In this document: piece by piece, positions 17,753 to 25,372 of the stretch
Layout of the letters: each line of letters begins with the position of its first letter
Numbering within the stretch: the stretch's first letter is position 1
Source: Mucilaginibacter yixingensis
GTDB taxonomy: Bacteria; Bacteroidota; Bacteroidia; Sphingobacteriales; Sphingobacteriaceae
Length of the DNA stretch: 64,000 nucleotides
Direction: 5' to 3'
Assembly (NCBI RefSeq): GCF_041080815.1
Contig: NZ_CP160205.1
Location: forward strand, 124,001-188,000
Notes under the pieces: model-generated
Told to the model about the DNA's origin: nothing
Database searches by the model: none
The model's input: only the letters and a program-made list of their open reading frames with translations
Made by a program: the position numbers and the translations under genes

Positions 17753-19528
17753 TCACACCACCAATTTCTGCTCTACGGGATGCTTAATGAGATAAAAGCC
17801 ATCCTCGATCAGTTTCTTGTATTCGGGTTCTTTCCCGGCTTTATTTTTTAGAAAGGCGGCTATCTCTGCGGCCAGTTCCGGCTCAATGTCTTCGTGGTGC
17901 AGTATCTCGAGGATCTCCATAGCGCACAGCCAATCGTCATGATGATTGCGTTGCAGTACTTCCCAAACGTTTCCTAAAAAGTAATAAGCGGTGCCATTGT
18001 GCCGGCAGTTGCGTACCTGCTGGTACAGACGATGGAGTTCTCGCGTGCGACCATCATACTCGGCATGAAAAGTAGCCGTGGTTGATCTTGGGCCGATGTC
18101 TTCAAAAGCCTCTTTGTCGGCGGCGCCACAATATACCGAGGTGATCTTTTCGCCCACGGCCATATCGTAATCGCCCCATGATGGATCGAACAACAGGTTG
18201 CCGTCCTTATCCTTCACCGTACAATCGGTAAAAGTGATCAGCTGGATCTTGCCATCATTCTTTACCAGGCTTTTAAATTTACCCTCAAGGGCAATGGCGC
18301 TCTCAAAGTTGAGGTAAGCGGTTTTGCCCGGCATCAATCCGGCGGTAATGAGTTGGCTTTCGGCAAAATCTTCCAGTGGGGTTTCGTATTCTTTCAACTT
18401 ACCAATCGGCGAGCTGAATCCATCATGATGATAGTTTTTACCATGCCCCTTTAATTGTTTGTTCTGATAAGCCAGGGCCGCAGCGCCGTTTAGCTTGATA
18501 AATGTTGGTTCATTGGCTTTGTCTTGCTTAAACTCGGTAACGGTGCCACTTACCTGCAGGCCTGAACTGTAGACTATGGTGCAAGTATTCCTGCAGTCGA
18601 TAGCTTTTTGTAAACCATAAGCACCAGCGCGACGGAAAGCCATGCCATTGGCAAACGTTTCCAGCACGTCTATCAGGTTTTGAAAGGTAGGGGTGACAAA
18701 CAGGTGTGGCTGCGGCTTGGTGATATCATACGGGTAATTCACCGCGTCAATAGTGTAAGCAATCTTTTTTACATCTGCCTTCATGCAGCTGGAACTTTCG
18801 CCGATGGATGACAGGAGGCCAGCGCCGTAAATCTTTGCCTCGTCCAGTGTGCCAATCAAACCATACTCTACCGTCCACCAATGCAGGCGACTGAGTAGCG
18901 CCATTTCTGAGGGCTCGCCCAGGTTAGCCTGGCAATACTCAACGCGGTCTTCAGCTTTTTTAATGTCGCTTTCAGCAGCATCCGGCATTTCTTTAAGGAT
19001 GGATAGCGTGCGGATGGCTTCGTACAGTTCAAAATCCTGCGCAGAGAACATGGCTTTGGCTCCTATCGAACCAAAATAGCTCAGGTACTCGTGGTAGTCT
19101 TTATCAGCAATAATAGGCGCATGCCCGGCAGATTCATGGATGATGTCTGGCGCTGGTGTGTATTCAATATGTTTTAGCTGACGGATGTCGGCAGCAATAA
19201 CCAGCACCCGGTAAGCCTGATACTCCATAAAAGCCTGTGGCGGGATAAAACCATCAACCGTTACTGCGCCCCAGCCAATTTTGCCCAGGGCATCGTTCAT
19301 CTCCTGCAGGCTGGGGATTTTCTCAATAGTCAAACCTGCTTTTTGTAAGCCGGGGATGTAGGGGTAATAGGCTACATCTTTGAGGTAACTGTAATTTTGA
19401 CGCATTACGTAGCGCCACACGGCATGGTCTACCGGTGTGTAGTGCTCGTAGTGCTGGTCTACTATAAATTGCTTTAAATGCGCAGGCAATGCCGCCACCT
19501 GCGGGTTATTAAAATCAGTAAAAGACAT
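17753..19528 (-). CDS. Aromatic amino acid hydroxylase (phenylalanine 4-monooxygenase type), long form
   Basis: A 591-aa protein. The N-terminal 300 residues are a biopterin-dependent aromatic amino acid hydroxylase with the iron ligands His131 and His136 in HESAGHAP and Glu221 in WWTVEYGLIG. Bacterial phenylalanine hydroxylases are usually 260-300 aa. The extra C-terminal 290 residues do not look like another hydroxylase and have no motif I know, although this long form is familiar from Bacteroidota. Likely role: tyrosine formation or phenylalanine breakdown. Single gene. Confidence 0.88.
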   Translation of the reverse strand: MSFTDFNNPQVAALPAHLKQFIVDQHYEHYTPVDHAVWRYVMRQNYSYLKDVAYYPYIPGLQKAGLTIEKIPSLQEMNDALGKIGWGAVTVDGFIPPQAFMEYQAYRVLVIAADIRQLKHIEYTPAPDIIHESAGHAPIIADKDYHEYLSYFGSIGAKAMFSAQDFELYEAIRTLSILKEMPDAAESDIKKAEDRVEYCQANLGEPSEMALLSRLHWWTVEYGLIGTLDEAKIYGAGLLSSIGESSSCMKADVKKIAYTIDAVNYPYDITKPQPHLFVTPTFQNLIDVLETFANGMAFRRAGAYGLQKAIDCRNTCTIVYSSGLQVSGTVTEFKQDKANEPTFIKLNGAAALAYQNKQLKGHGKNYHHDGFSSPIGKLKEYETPLEDFAESQLITAGLMPGKTAYLNFESAIALEGKFKSLVKNDGKIQLITFTDCTVKDKDGNLLFDPSWGDYDMAVGEKITSVYCGAADKEAFEDIGPRSTTATFHAEYDGRTRELHRLYQQVRNCRHNGTAYYFLGNVWEVLQRNHHDDWLCAMEILEILHHEDIEPELAAEIAAFLKNKAGKEPEYKKLIEDGFYLIKHPVEQKLVV

Positions 19529-19625
19529 CCTAAGTTCGGTTTATTGAGTAACCAAAAGTAGGGAAATTGGTTTATTAAAAGAATGATGCTGGGGTAGATG
19601 ACAATGTGAACTCTGAAATTTTCAT

Positions 19626-19742
19626 GTCATGCCGAACTTGTTTCGGCACCCCACAGGATGGTCGTAGATTGCATGATTGCCCTTGAAGATCAGTATGATG
19701 TGTAGCCTTGCTAATGGGATGCCGAAACAAGTTCGGCACGAC
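19626..19742. repeat. GTCATGCCGAACTTGTTTCGG inverted repeat
   Basis: Left arm GTCATGCCGAACTTGTTTCG and right arm CCGAAACAAGTTCGGCACGA are inverted copies about 117 bp apart end to end. Same layout as the GTCATTGCGAGG family with a different arm sequence. Confidence 0.75.
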
Positions 19743-19775
19743 GTACTGGGTTCGTTTGATAGAGGAGATGATTAA

Positions 19776-20501
19776 CTACAGCATCTCCATCAAATCGCGC
19801 AGGCTGGTGATCTGTACCGGCACGTCGGCAGGCTTTTCCAATTCGGCCGGGTTAAAGTAAATGGCATCCATGCCGTAGCCCATAGCTCCGTACACATCAG
19901 CCTCCAGGCTATCGCCAATCATGATGCTCTCGCTAATGGTGGCACCGGCCAGGTTGAGCGCGTGTTCAAAAATAGCTTTATCGGGTTTGTTGATGCCTAC
20001 CAGTTCTGAGATGATGATGTTTTGGAAATAAGGTGTCAAACCCGTATTGGCCACCTTTATGCCTGTGGCTTCTTTAAACCCGTTAGAGATGATGTGCAGT
20101 TGATAGCGTTTGCTCAGGTATTGCAATACCTCATGCGCGTGCGGAAACAAGTTTGTTTTAGTTGGGCAAATACGCACATATTCATCCTCAAACACCAGCG
20201 GGATCAGATCAGGTTCTACACCCAGATCCAGGAAAGTTTTACGGAAACGGGTCTCTCTCAACGCCTGCTTGGTAATGCGCCCCATATGATAATCGGCCCA
20301 AAGCTGGTGATTGTTGCGCGTATAAGTTGCGATAAACACATCGGCTGACTGTAGTCCCAGATCATCCAAATTGTGAGTGATGTAAAGCTCCTGCAAGGTT
20401 TCTTCGGCATTGCGGTCAAAATCCCAGATGGTGTGATCGAGGTCGAAGAAGATGTGTTTTTTTATTTCGAATTTGGGATGTTTTATTTCGGATGGGTTCA
20501 T
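19776..20501 (-). CDS. yjjG: YjjG family noncanonical pyrimidine nucleotidase (HAD)
   Basis: A 241-aa HAD-IA phosphatase with motif I FFDLDHTIWDFD, motif II ISNG and motif IV MIGDSLEADVYGA. YjjG-type enzymes dephosphorylate pyrimidine nucleotides, including abnormal ones. I use ATG 20501 because the TTG at 20543 lies upstream of a TACCTTTG promoter element. The first 15 codons (NPSEIKHPKFEIKK) are encoded by a copy of the AAATCCGAAAT repeat, so the N-terminal tail may be repeat-derived; the HAD domain itself begins at HIFFDLDH. Confidence 0.88.
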   Translation of the reverse strand: MNPSEIKHPKFEIKKHIFFDLDHTIWDFDRNAEETLQELYITHNLDDLGLQSADVFIATYTRNNHQLWADYHMGRITKQALRETRFRKTFLDLGVEPDLIPLVFEDEYVRICPTKTNLFPHAHEVLQYLSKRYQLHIISNGFKEATGIKVANTGLTPYFQNIIISELVGINKPDKAIFEHALNLAGATISESIMIGDSLEADVYGAMGYGMDAIYFNPAELEKPADVPVQITSLRDLMEML

Positions 20502-20505
20502 TTCG
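20459..20505 (-). repeat. AAATCCGAAAT-type repeat inside the yjjG 5' end
   Basis: The minus strand reads CCCGAAATGAACCCATCCG, then AAATAAAACATCCCAAATTC and GAAATAAA, resembling the elements at 2672 and 5088. It contains the start codon and early codons of yjjG. Confidence 0.5.
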
Positions 20506-20523
20506 GGCAGATGTTTGGTTTGG

Positions 20524-20531
20524 CAAAGGTA
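20524..20531 (-). promoter_or_regulatory. -7 promoter element of yjjG (TACCTTTG)
   Basis: Exact TAnnTTTG on the minus strand, 22 nt before ATG 20501. Confidence 0.6.
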
Positions 20532-20550
20532 AGGCAAAACCAAAGATCAA

Positions 20551-20583
20551 ACCAAAAACCGGGTATATAACCCGGCTTTTGGT
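20551..20583 (-). terminator. Hairpin in the gap between yjjG and the phosphodiesterase gene
   Basis: ACCAAAAACCGGGT and ACCCGGCTTTTGGT form a long stem around ATATA. On the minus strand a T-run follows the GC-rich part, so it would terminate the phosphodiesterase transcript before yjjG. Confidence 0.75.
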
Positions 20584-20601
20584 TTGATTAATAAAGATGA
20601 T

Positions 20602-21957
20602 TTACTTCTTAGCCGGTGCTAAAACGCCCGGATATAAAACGCCATCTGTCGCCAGCTTCAGGTCCAGTAGGTAGGCAATCAACGGTGCGATATCTTCCTG
20701 CCCGATTTGCGGTAATACAACGCCTGGTTTAATGCCCCGGCCATAAGCAACAAAACCGGTTTGGATATCCTTAAAATCTGTAGGCAGATAGCCATGTGTT
20801 CCGCCTTTAGCCGCTGTTAAAAGCTCGCCGGCGGCCGTGGCACCAAAACTTACCCCGCGATAGGCGGCTAGCGCCAGAGCTGCATTCGGATCTCCCTGCG
20901 CCTCGGTCACGTGCTTTTTATCAAGCACGTGGAAAAGCTTTTTAACACCATCAGGTAAATTGGCCAGGGCCTCGTTTACTTTGGCCAGCGTGGCTTTATC
21001 TTTTGGGTCGCGCAGCTGCAAAAAGGCAGAGCCACCGCTAGCCTGAAAATAAGCTTTCCAGTTTTCTTTATGGTCATTGTCATACAAGCCTGCTTTTGCC
21101 AGCATTACGTTAGGGTTAAACTGGCTATGGATATCAACAAAGCCATGATCGCCGGTGATGATGAAGGTGGTGTTTTTTGCTAAACCCGCCATCTCGATAG
21201 CATCGGTAATGGTTTTGATGGCAGCATCTGCACCCGAAACGGCCGAGCGGACTTTGTCGCCGTCGCGACCCTGCTCGTGCTCAAAATGGTCTGTTAGCGC
21301 AATATGCACTGCCAGAAATGCAGGCTTGTATTTACGGATGATGTAGGCAGCCATGCGCGCTTTATTCTGATCGCTGTTATAAAAATCAAGAGTGGCTCCA
21401 TATTCGCCAAACTTGCCTATGGCATTTTCCTGCACTTCTTCAAACAGCGATTTCGGGTTTGATTCCATGTACATGGCTTTGATCTCGTCTTTCTTTTCGC
21501 CTTTGCCTTTAGGTAGGATCACATATTCTGGTAGGTTATAATCAATGGGCGCACCAACGGTTACCGGCCAACTTACGCCCGCAGTAGTAAGGCCTGCGTC
21601 TTTAGCAGCTGTCCATAGCGTAGGTACTTTGATATCTTTATAAAACCAGAACCATTTGCCTGTAATGCCCAACGGTTCAACCGGAGTGTTGTAATAAATG
21701 CCGTGCTTGGCAGGCAGTACCCCGGTGATAATGGTAGTATGCGATGGATAGGTAACGGTAGGGAAACTGCCGCGAACGCCCTCAGCATAAGTCCCTTTTT
21801 GCATGCCCTGGCGCACGTTTACCATGCCCCAGGCTGGGTCCATATAAAATTCTGGGCGGAAACCATCTACACTAATTAGCACAACATGTTTGTCTTGCGC
21901 CATAACAGCCGGTGATAATAGCAGGCAGCAAATCACACTTCTTAAAAATCTTTTCAT
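20602..21957 (-). CDS. Exported alkaline phosphatase family protein (nucleotide pyrophosphatase/phosphodiesterase type)
   Basis: A 451-aa protein with a signal peptide ending VMAQ. The NPP-type active site is visible: metal ligand Asp in ISVDGFRPEF, the nucleophile Thr in FPTVTYPSHTT, HFEHEQGRDGD, and the ligand pair in ITGDHGFVDIH. It belongs to the type I phosphodiesterase/nucleotide pyrophosphatase family and would hydrolyse phosphate diesters in the periplasm. Substrate not known. Its own terminator separates it from yjjG. Confidence 0.9.
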   Translation of the reverse strand: MKRFLRSVICCLLLSPAVMAQDKHVVLISVDGFRPEFYMDPAWGMVNVRQGMQKGTYAEGVRGSFPTVTYPSHTTIITGVLPAKHGIYYNTPVEPLGITGKWFWFYKDIKVPTLWTAAKDAGLTTAGVSWPVTVGAPIDYNLPEYVILPKGKGEKKDEIKAMYMESNPKSLFEEVQENAIGKFGEYGATLDFYNSDQNKARMAAYIIRKYKPAFLAVHIALTDHFEHEQGRDGDKVRSAVSGADAAIKTITDAIEMAGLAKNTTFIITGDHGFVDIHSQFNPNVMLAKAGLYDNDHKENWKAYFQASGGSAFLQLRDPKDKATLAKVNEALANLPDGVKKLFHVLDKKHVTEAQGDPNAALALAAYRGVSFGATAAGELLTAAKGGTHGYLPTDFKDIQTGFVAYGRGIKPGVVLPQIGQEDIAPLIAYLLDLKLATDGVLYPGVLAPAKK

Positions 21958-22065
21958 TTGATGAGAATGTTATTTTAATAAGAAGAGTGTTTGCGTCGGG
22001 TTTTCTACCGAAACAAAACTTTATTTTACTGTTAATTTTGTATTAACCGCTCTGTGTTGATATAG

Positions 22066-22104
22066 GATAAATTCGAAATCGAACGTCTAGCGTTCGAAAT
22101 CCAA
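22066..22104. repeat. AAATTCGAAATCGAA-type repeat, half copy
   Basis: AAATTCGAAATCGAACGTC, then TAGCGTTCGAAATCCAATC. It contains the small palindrome GAACGTCTAGCGTTC and belongs to the AAATCCGAAAT family. Directly follows the upp stop codon on the minus strand. Confidence 0.55.
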
Positions 22105-22752
22105 TCAATGTAGTTTCTCTCCATAAGCCAAATCCCCGGCATCGCCCAGTCCGGGTACAATGTAGGCGCGGGTGGTCATCTCCTCATCTATAGCGCATAC
22201 CCAGATGTTGGCTTTGGGTAGGTGGGCTTTTACATGCTCAATGCCCTCGGCACTGGCAATTACCGCGGCAATGTGTAGTGTTTTGATGTTGTATTGAGCA
22301 AGGAGTTCTTTACACACTTCTACTACACTTTGGCCGGTGGCCAGCATGGTATCGCAAAGGATGAGCGTACGGTCATCTAATGATGGAGTGGCGATATGAT
22401 CGATCTTGATAATAAAATCGCCGCTCTTTTTTACTTTACGATAGGCCGTGATAAAGGCCGCCTGCGAGCGGTCAAAAAAGTTTAGAAAGCCTTGCTGAAA
22501 GGGGAGGCCTGCGCGCAGGATGGTGCCAATTACGGGCTCATCTGCCGGAACGTTTATAGGGGCGGTACCCAGAGGGGTTTGTACTTCTTTCTGTTCGTAG
22601 CGCAGCTTTTTGCTAATCTCGTAGGCCATAATCTCGCCCAGACGCTCCTGGTTGCGGCGGAAGCGCATGCGGTCTTGCTGGATGCTGACATCGCGCAATT
22701 CAGCCAGGAAACGGTTGGCAACAGAGTCGGTTTTGTTGAGGGTGAAAAGCAT
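22105..22752 (-). CDS. upp: Uracil phosphoribosyltransferase
   Basis: A 215-aa type I phosphoribosyltransferase converting uracil and PRPP to UMP. The PRPP loop reads LILCDTMLATGQS, where most Upp proteins have DPMLATGGS; the uracil-binding C-terminus VPGLGDAGDLAYG is conserved. This variant form is common in Bacteroidota, so I still call it Upp. Single gene. Confidence 0.9.
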   Translation of the reverse strand: MLFTLNKTDSVANRFLAELRDVSIQQDRMRFRRNQERLGEIMAYEISKKLRYEQKEVQTPLGTAPINVPADEPVIGTILRAGLPFQQGFLNFFDRSQAAFITAYRKVKKSGDFIIKIDHIATPSLDDRTLILCDTMLATGQSVVEVCKELLAQYNIKTLHIAAVIASAEGIEHVKAHLPKANIWVCAIDEEMTTRAYIVPGLGDAGDLAYGEKLH

Positions 22753-22812
22753 AGTTTAAATTTAATCAATCAGTTTAATAACTGAAAATAGGGATGGATG
22801 TTTTTAAGAATC

Positions 22813-22885
22813 CGTAGAGCCACATATTTGTGGCTCTTTATGTGTATCCGTTGGCATGTGGGAGCCACAAATATGTGGCTCTACG
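22813..22885. repeat. Paired AGCCACA hairpins in inverted orientation
   Basis: TCCGTAGAGCCACATATTTG then TGGCTCT, and GGAGCCACAAATATGTGGCT then CTACGGA. Each half is a hairpin and the two are inverted copies of each other, so the element can also fold end to end. Confidence 0.75.
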
Positions 22886-22967
22886 GAATGGCCTTCAGCC
22901 ACCAACTTGTCACAATCGCCCCCTTGGGTTTTCGCTTTAGGGTATCACTGGCTTAACATGGCAGCTA

Positions 22968-22975
22968 TACCTTTG
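22968..22975 (+). promoter_or_regulatory. -7 promoter element (TACCTTTG) of the 23006 gene
   Basis: Exact TAnnTTTG, 30 nt before the start codon. Confidence 0.55.
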
Positions 22976-23005
22976 TGCCATTACATCACTTAAAAAACTA
23001 AGACA

Positions 23006-23416
23006 ATGGCAACAATGATTTTTATGAACATCCCGGTTAAGGATCTGGATAGATCAAAAGCGTTCTTCGCATCGCTGGGTTATACGTTCAATCCACAGTT
23101 TTCTAATGAGCAGGGCGCTTGCATGGTGGTTAGCGATACAATTTTCTACATGCTGCTTACCGAGCCTTTCTTTAAATCATTTATTGATAAAGAAGTTGCC
23201 GACGCCACCAAAGCAAACGAGTGCATCAACTGCCTTTCTGTAGAAAGCCGTGAAGGTGTTGATGAAATTATAGCCAAAGCCAAAGCTGCCGGGGCCCGCA
23301 TCCCGGAAGAGCCTACAGACTATGGTTTTATGTACAGCCAGGGTTTTGAAGATCTGGACGGCCACCTGTGGAATTATGTGTGGATGGATCCGAATGGCAA
23401 GCCTGAGCATCAGTAA
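23006..23416 (+). CDS. VOC family protein (glyoxalase/bleomycin resistance fold)
   Basis: A 136-aa vicinal-oxygen-chelate protein. The N-terminal repeat has MIFMNIPVKDLDRSKAFF and the C-terminal half DLDGHLWNYVWMDP, the ending usual for this fold. No function can be assigned to this group from sequence. Single gene with its own promoter and terminator. Confidence 0.88.
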   Translation: MATMIFMNIPVKDLDRSKAFFASLGYTFNPQFSNEQGACMVVSDTIFYMLLTEPFFKSFIDKEVADATKANECINCLSVESREGVDEIIAKAKAAGARIPEEPTDYGFMYSQGFEDLDGHLWNYVWMDPNGKPEHQ

Positions 23417-23436
23417 GGAAATATACCTCACCCCAA

Positions 23437-23468
23437 CCCCTCTCCGAAGGAGAGGGGCTTTTTTGTTT
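23437..23468 (+). terminator. Terminator after the VOC gene, built from a CCCTCTCC repeat
   Basis: CCCCTCTCC-GAA-GGAGAGGGG followed by CTTTTTTGTTTT. The stem is one unit of the CCCTCTCC repeat family also seen at 222-251 and 63840-63951; another degenerate copy follows at 23481-23526. Confidence 0.8.
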
Positions 23469-23619
23469 TAGGACAGATAACTCCCTCTCCTTTGTCCGAA
23501 GGGCTTCTTAGGAGGAGAGGACCGGGGAAAGATAATTTAAAATATCTTTTCCCCTCAATCGTCTAAAACATTAACGCGTTAGGGTTAATTAATCAATAAA
23601 CAGCTTAGCTGCTTATTGT

Positions 23620-23627
23620 TACCTTTG
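23620..23627 (+). promoter_or_regulatory. -7 promoter element (TACCTTTG) of the ABC exporter operon
   Basis: Exact TAnnTTTG, 23 nt before the first start codon. Confidence 0.55.
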
Positions 23628-23650
23628 CGCCCGAGACATCAATACCCGCT

Positions 23651-25372
23651 ATGGAAAAGAAACCCGGTATTTTATCATTACTTAAACCTTATAGAGGACT
23701 AGTGCTGCTGTTGCTGCTTTTTACGCTGCTGGGCAACGGCATTAACCTGTTGCTGCCCAAAATTATTGCCAAAAGCATCGATGCCTTCGGTGCCGGCCAT
23801 TATGATATGAAGCCCGTAGCGGTGGAGTTTTGCGTGGCCGTGGTAGCCATCTTTTTGTTTACCTATCTGCAAAGCATCATCCAAACTTATGCCTCAGAGA
23901 AGGTAGCGCGCGATTTGCGTACCCGGCTGGCCGGCAAGATATCGCAGCAAAGCCATGCTTTTATTGAGAAGGCTAATCCGGCAAAGTTGCTCACTAATCT
24001 CACTGCCGATGTTGATTCGATCAAGATGTTTGTTTCGCAGGCCATCGTATCAATCGTGTCGTCTATTTTTATTATTGTGGGGGTAAGCGTTTTGCTGCTC
24101 ACCATTAATTGGGCGCTGGCGCTGTGCGTTATTGCCATTATCCCTATCATCGGTATTACTTTCTTTTTGGTGCTGCGCAAGGTACGTGCCCTGTTTGTGG
24201 AAAGCCGTGCCGTGATTGACTGGCTGAACCGCGTGATTAACGAGAGCATTATGGGTGCCGCGCTCATCCGCGTGGTCAACTCACAAACTTTAGAGTATAA
24301 CAAATTTTTAGATGCCAACACCAAAGCCAAAGGATTCGGTCTGCAAATCTTAAAGTTGTTTGCGGGATTGATCCCGGTCATCTCGTTTTCGGCCAATCTG
24401 GCCACGCTGACCATTTTAGTATTGGGCGGCCATTTTGTAATTACCGGCAGCATGACCATGGGTAACTTTGCGGCTTTTACCAGTTACCTGACCATGCTCA
24501 TCTTCCCGATCCTCATTATAGGGTTTATGAGCAACGTGATTGCGCAGGCTTCGGCATCATTCGGGCGTATTACGGCTATTTTGGAAACGCCGGAGCTGAC
24601 CGACCCGGGCACCATTACGGCGGAGTTGCAAGGGAAGATCGACCTGAAAAACATCACCATTAAATACGGACAAAAACCTGTTCTGAAAGACGTATCCATC
24701 AGCATAAAACCCGGCGAACGCACGGCCATAATTGGACCGACGGCGGCGGGTAAAACACAATTGCTATACCTGCTTACAGGATTGGTTAAGCAGAATGAGG
24801 GCGAACTGTGTTACGACGATCATCACATTGACGAGTACCACCGCGAGAGTTTTTATAATCAGGTTGGTTTTGTTTTTCAGGACAGCATCATCTTTAACAT
24901 GAGCATTCGCGAGAATATTGCCTTTAGCGATACCGTGACCGATGATTCATTATCAAAAGCCATCCACACGGCAGAGCTGCATGACTTTGTTGAGAACCTG
25001 CCTGATAAACTGAATACCATTGTTTCAGAAAGGGGATCGAGCCTTTCGGGCGGACAAAAACAGCGTATTATGCTGGCCCGGGCGCTGGCCGTTAATCCGC
25101 GCATTTTGCTGCTGGATGATTTTACCGCCCGTGTTGACGCCGGTACCGAGAAGAAGATTCTGCAGAACATCCGTCAGAATTATCCGGGCATTACGCTCAT
25201 CTCTATCACCCAGAAAATTGCAGCGGTGGAAGATTATGACCAGATCATCCTGTTGATGGAAGGCGAAGTAATAGGCCATGGCAAGCATCCGGAACTGATG
25301 AGTACCAGTCCGGAGTATGTTCAATTGTATAACTCACAGCAAAGCACCAGTAACTATGAATTACAATCTTAA
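23651..25372 (+). CDS. ABC exporter subunit 1 (membrane plus ATPase domains), degenerate catalytic site
   Basis: A 573-aa type IV ABC half-transporter: six membrane helices (about residues 10-310), then an ATPase domain. Walker A is GPTAAGKT (362-369), with Ala in place of a conserved Gly. The signature LSGGQ (465-469) is intact. Walker B ends LLLDD with Asp490 where the catalytic Glu should be, and the switch His is Gln521 (ITQKIA). So its own ATP site is likely inactive. It overlaps the next gene by 17 nt and would form a heterodimer with it. Substrate unknown (drug or lipid exporters are likely). Confidence 0.92.
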   Translation: MEKKPGILSLLKPYRGLVLLLLLFTLLGNGINLLLPKIIAKSIDAFGAGHYDMKPVAVEFCVAVVAIFLFTYLQSIIQTYASEKVARDLRTRLAGKISQQSHAFIEKANPAKLLTNLTADVDSIKMFVSQAIVSIVSSIFIIVGVSVLLLTINWALALCVIAIIPIIGITFFLVLRKVRALFVESRAVIDWLNRVINESIMGAALIRVVNSQTLEYNKFLDANTKAKGFGLQILKLFAGLIPVISFSANLATLTILVLGGHFVITGSMTMGNFAAFTSYLTMLIFPILIIGFMSNVIAQASASFGRITAILETPELTDPGTITAELQGKIDLKNITIKYGQKPVLKDVSISIKPGERTAIIGPTAAGKTQLLYLLTGLVKQNEGELCYDDHHIDEYHRESFYNQVGFVFQDSIIFNMSIRENIAFSDTVTDDSLSKAIHTAELHDFVENLPDKLNTIVSERGSSLSGGQKQRIMLARALAVNPRILLLDDFTARVDAGTEKKILQNIRQNYPGITLISITQKIAAVEDYDQIILLMEGEVIGHGKHPELMSTSPEYVQLYNSQQSTSNYELQS

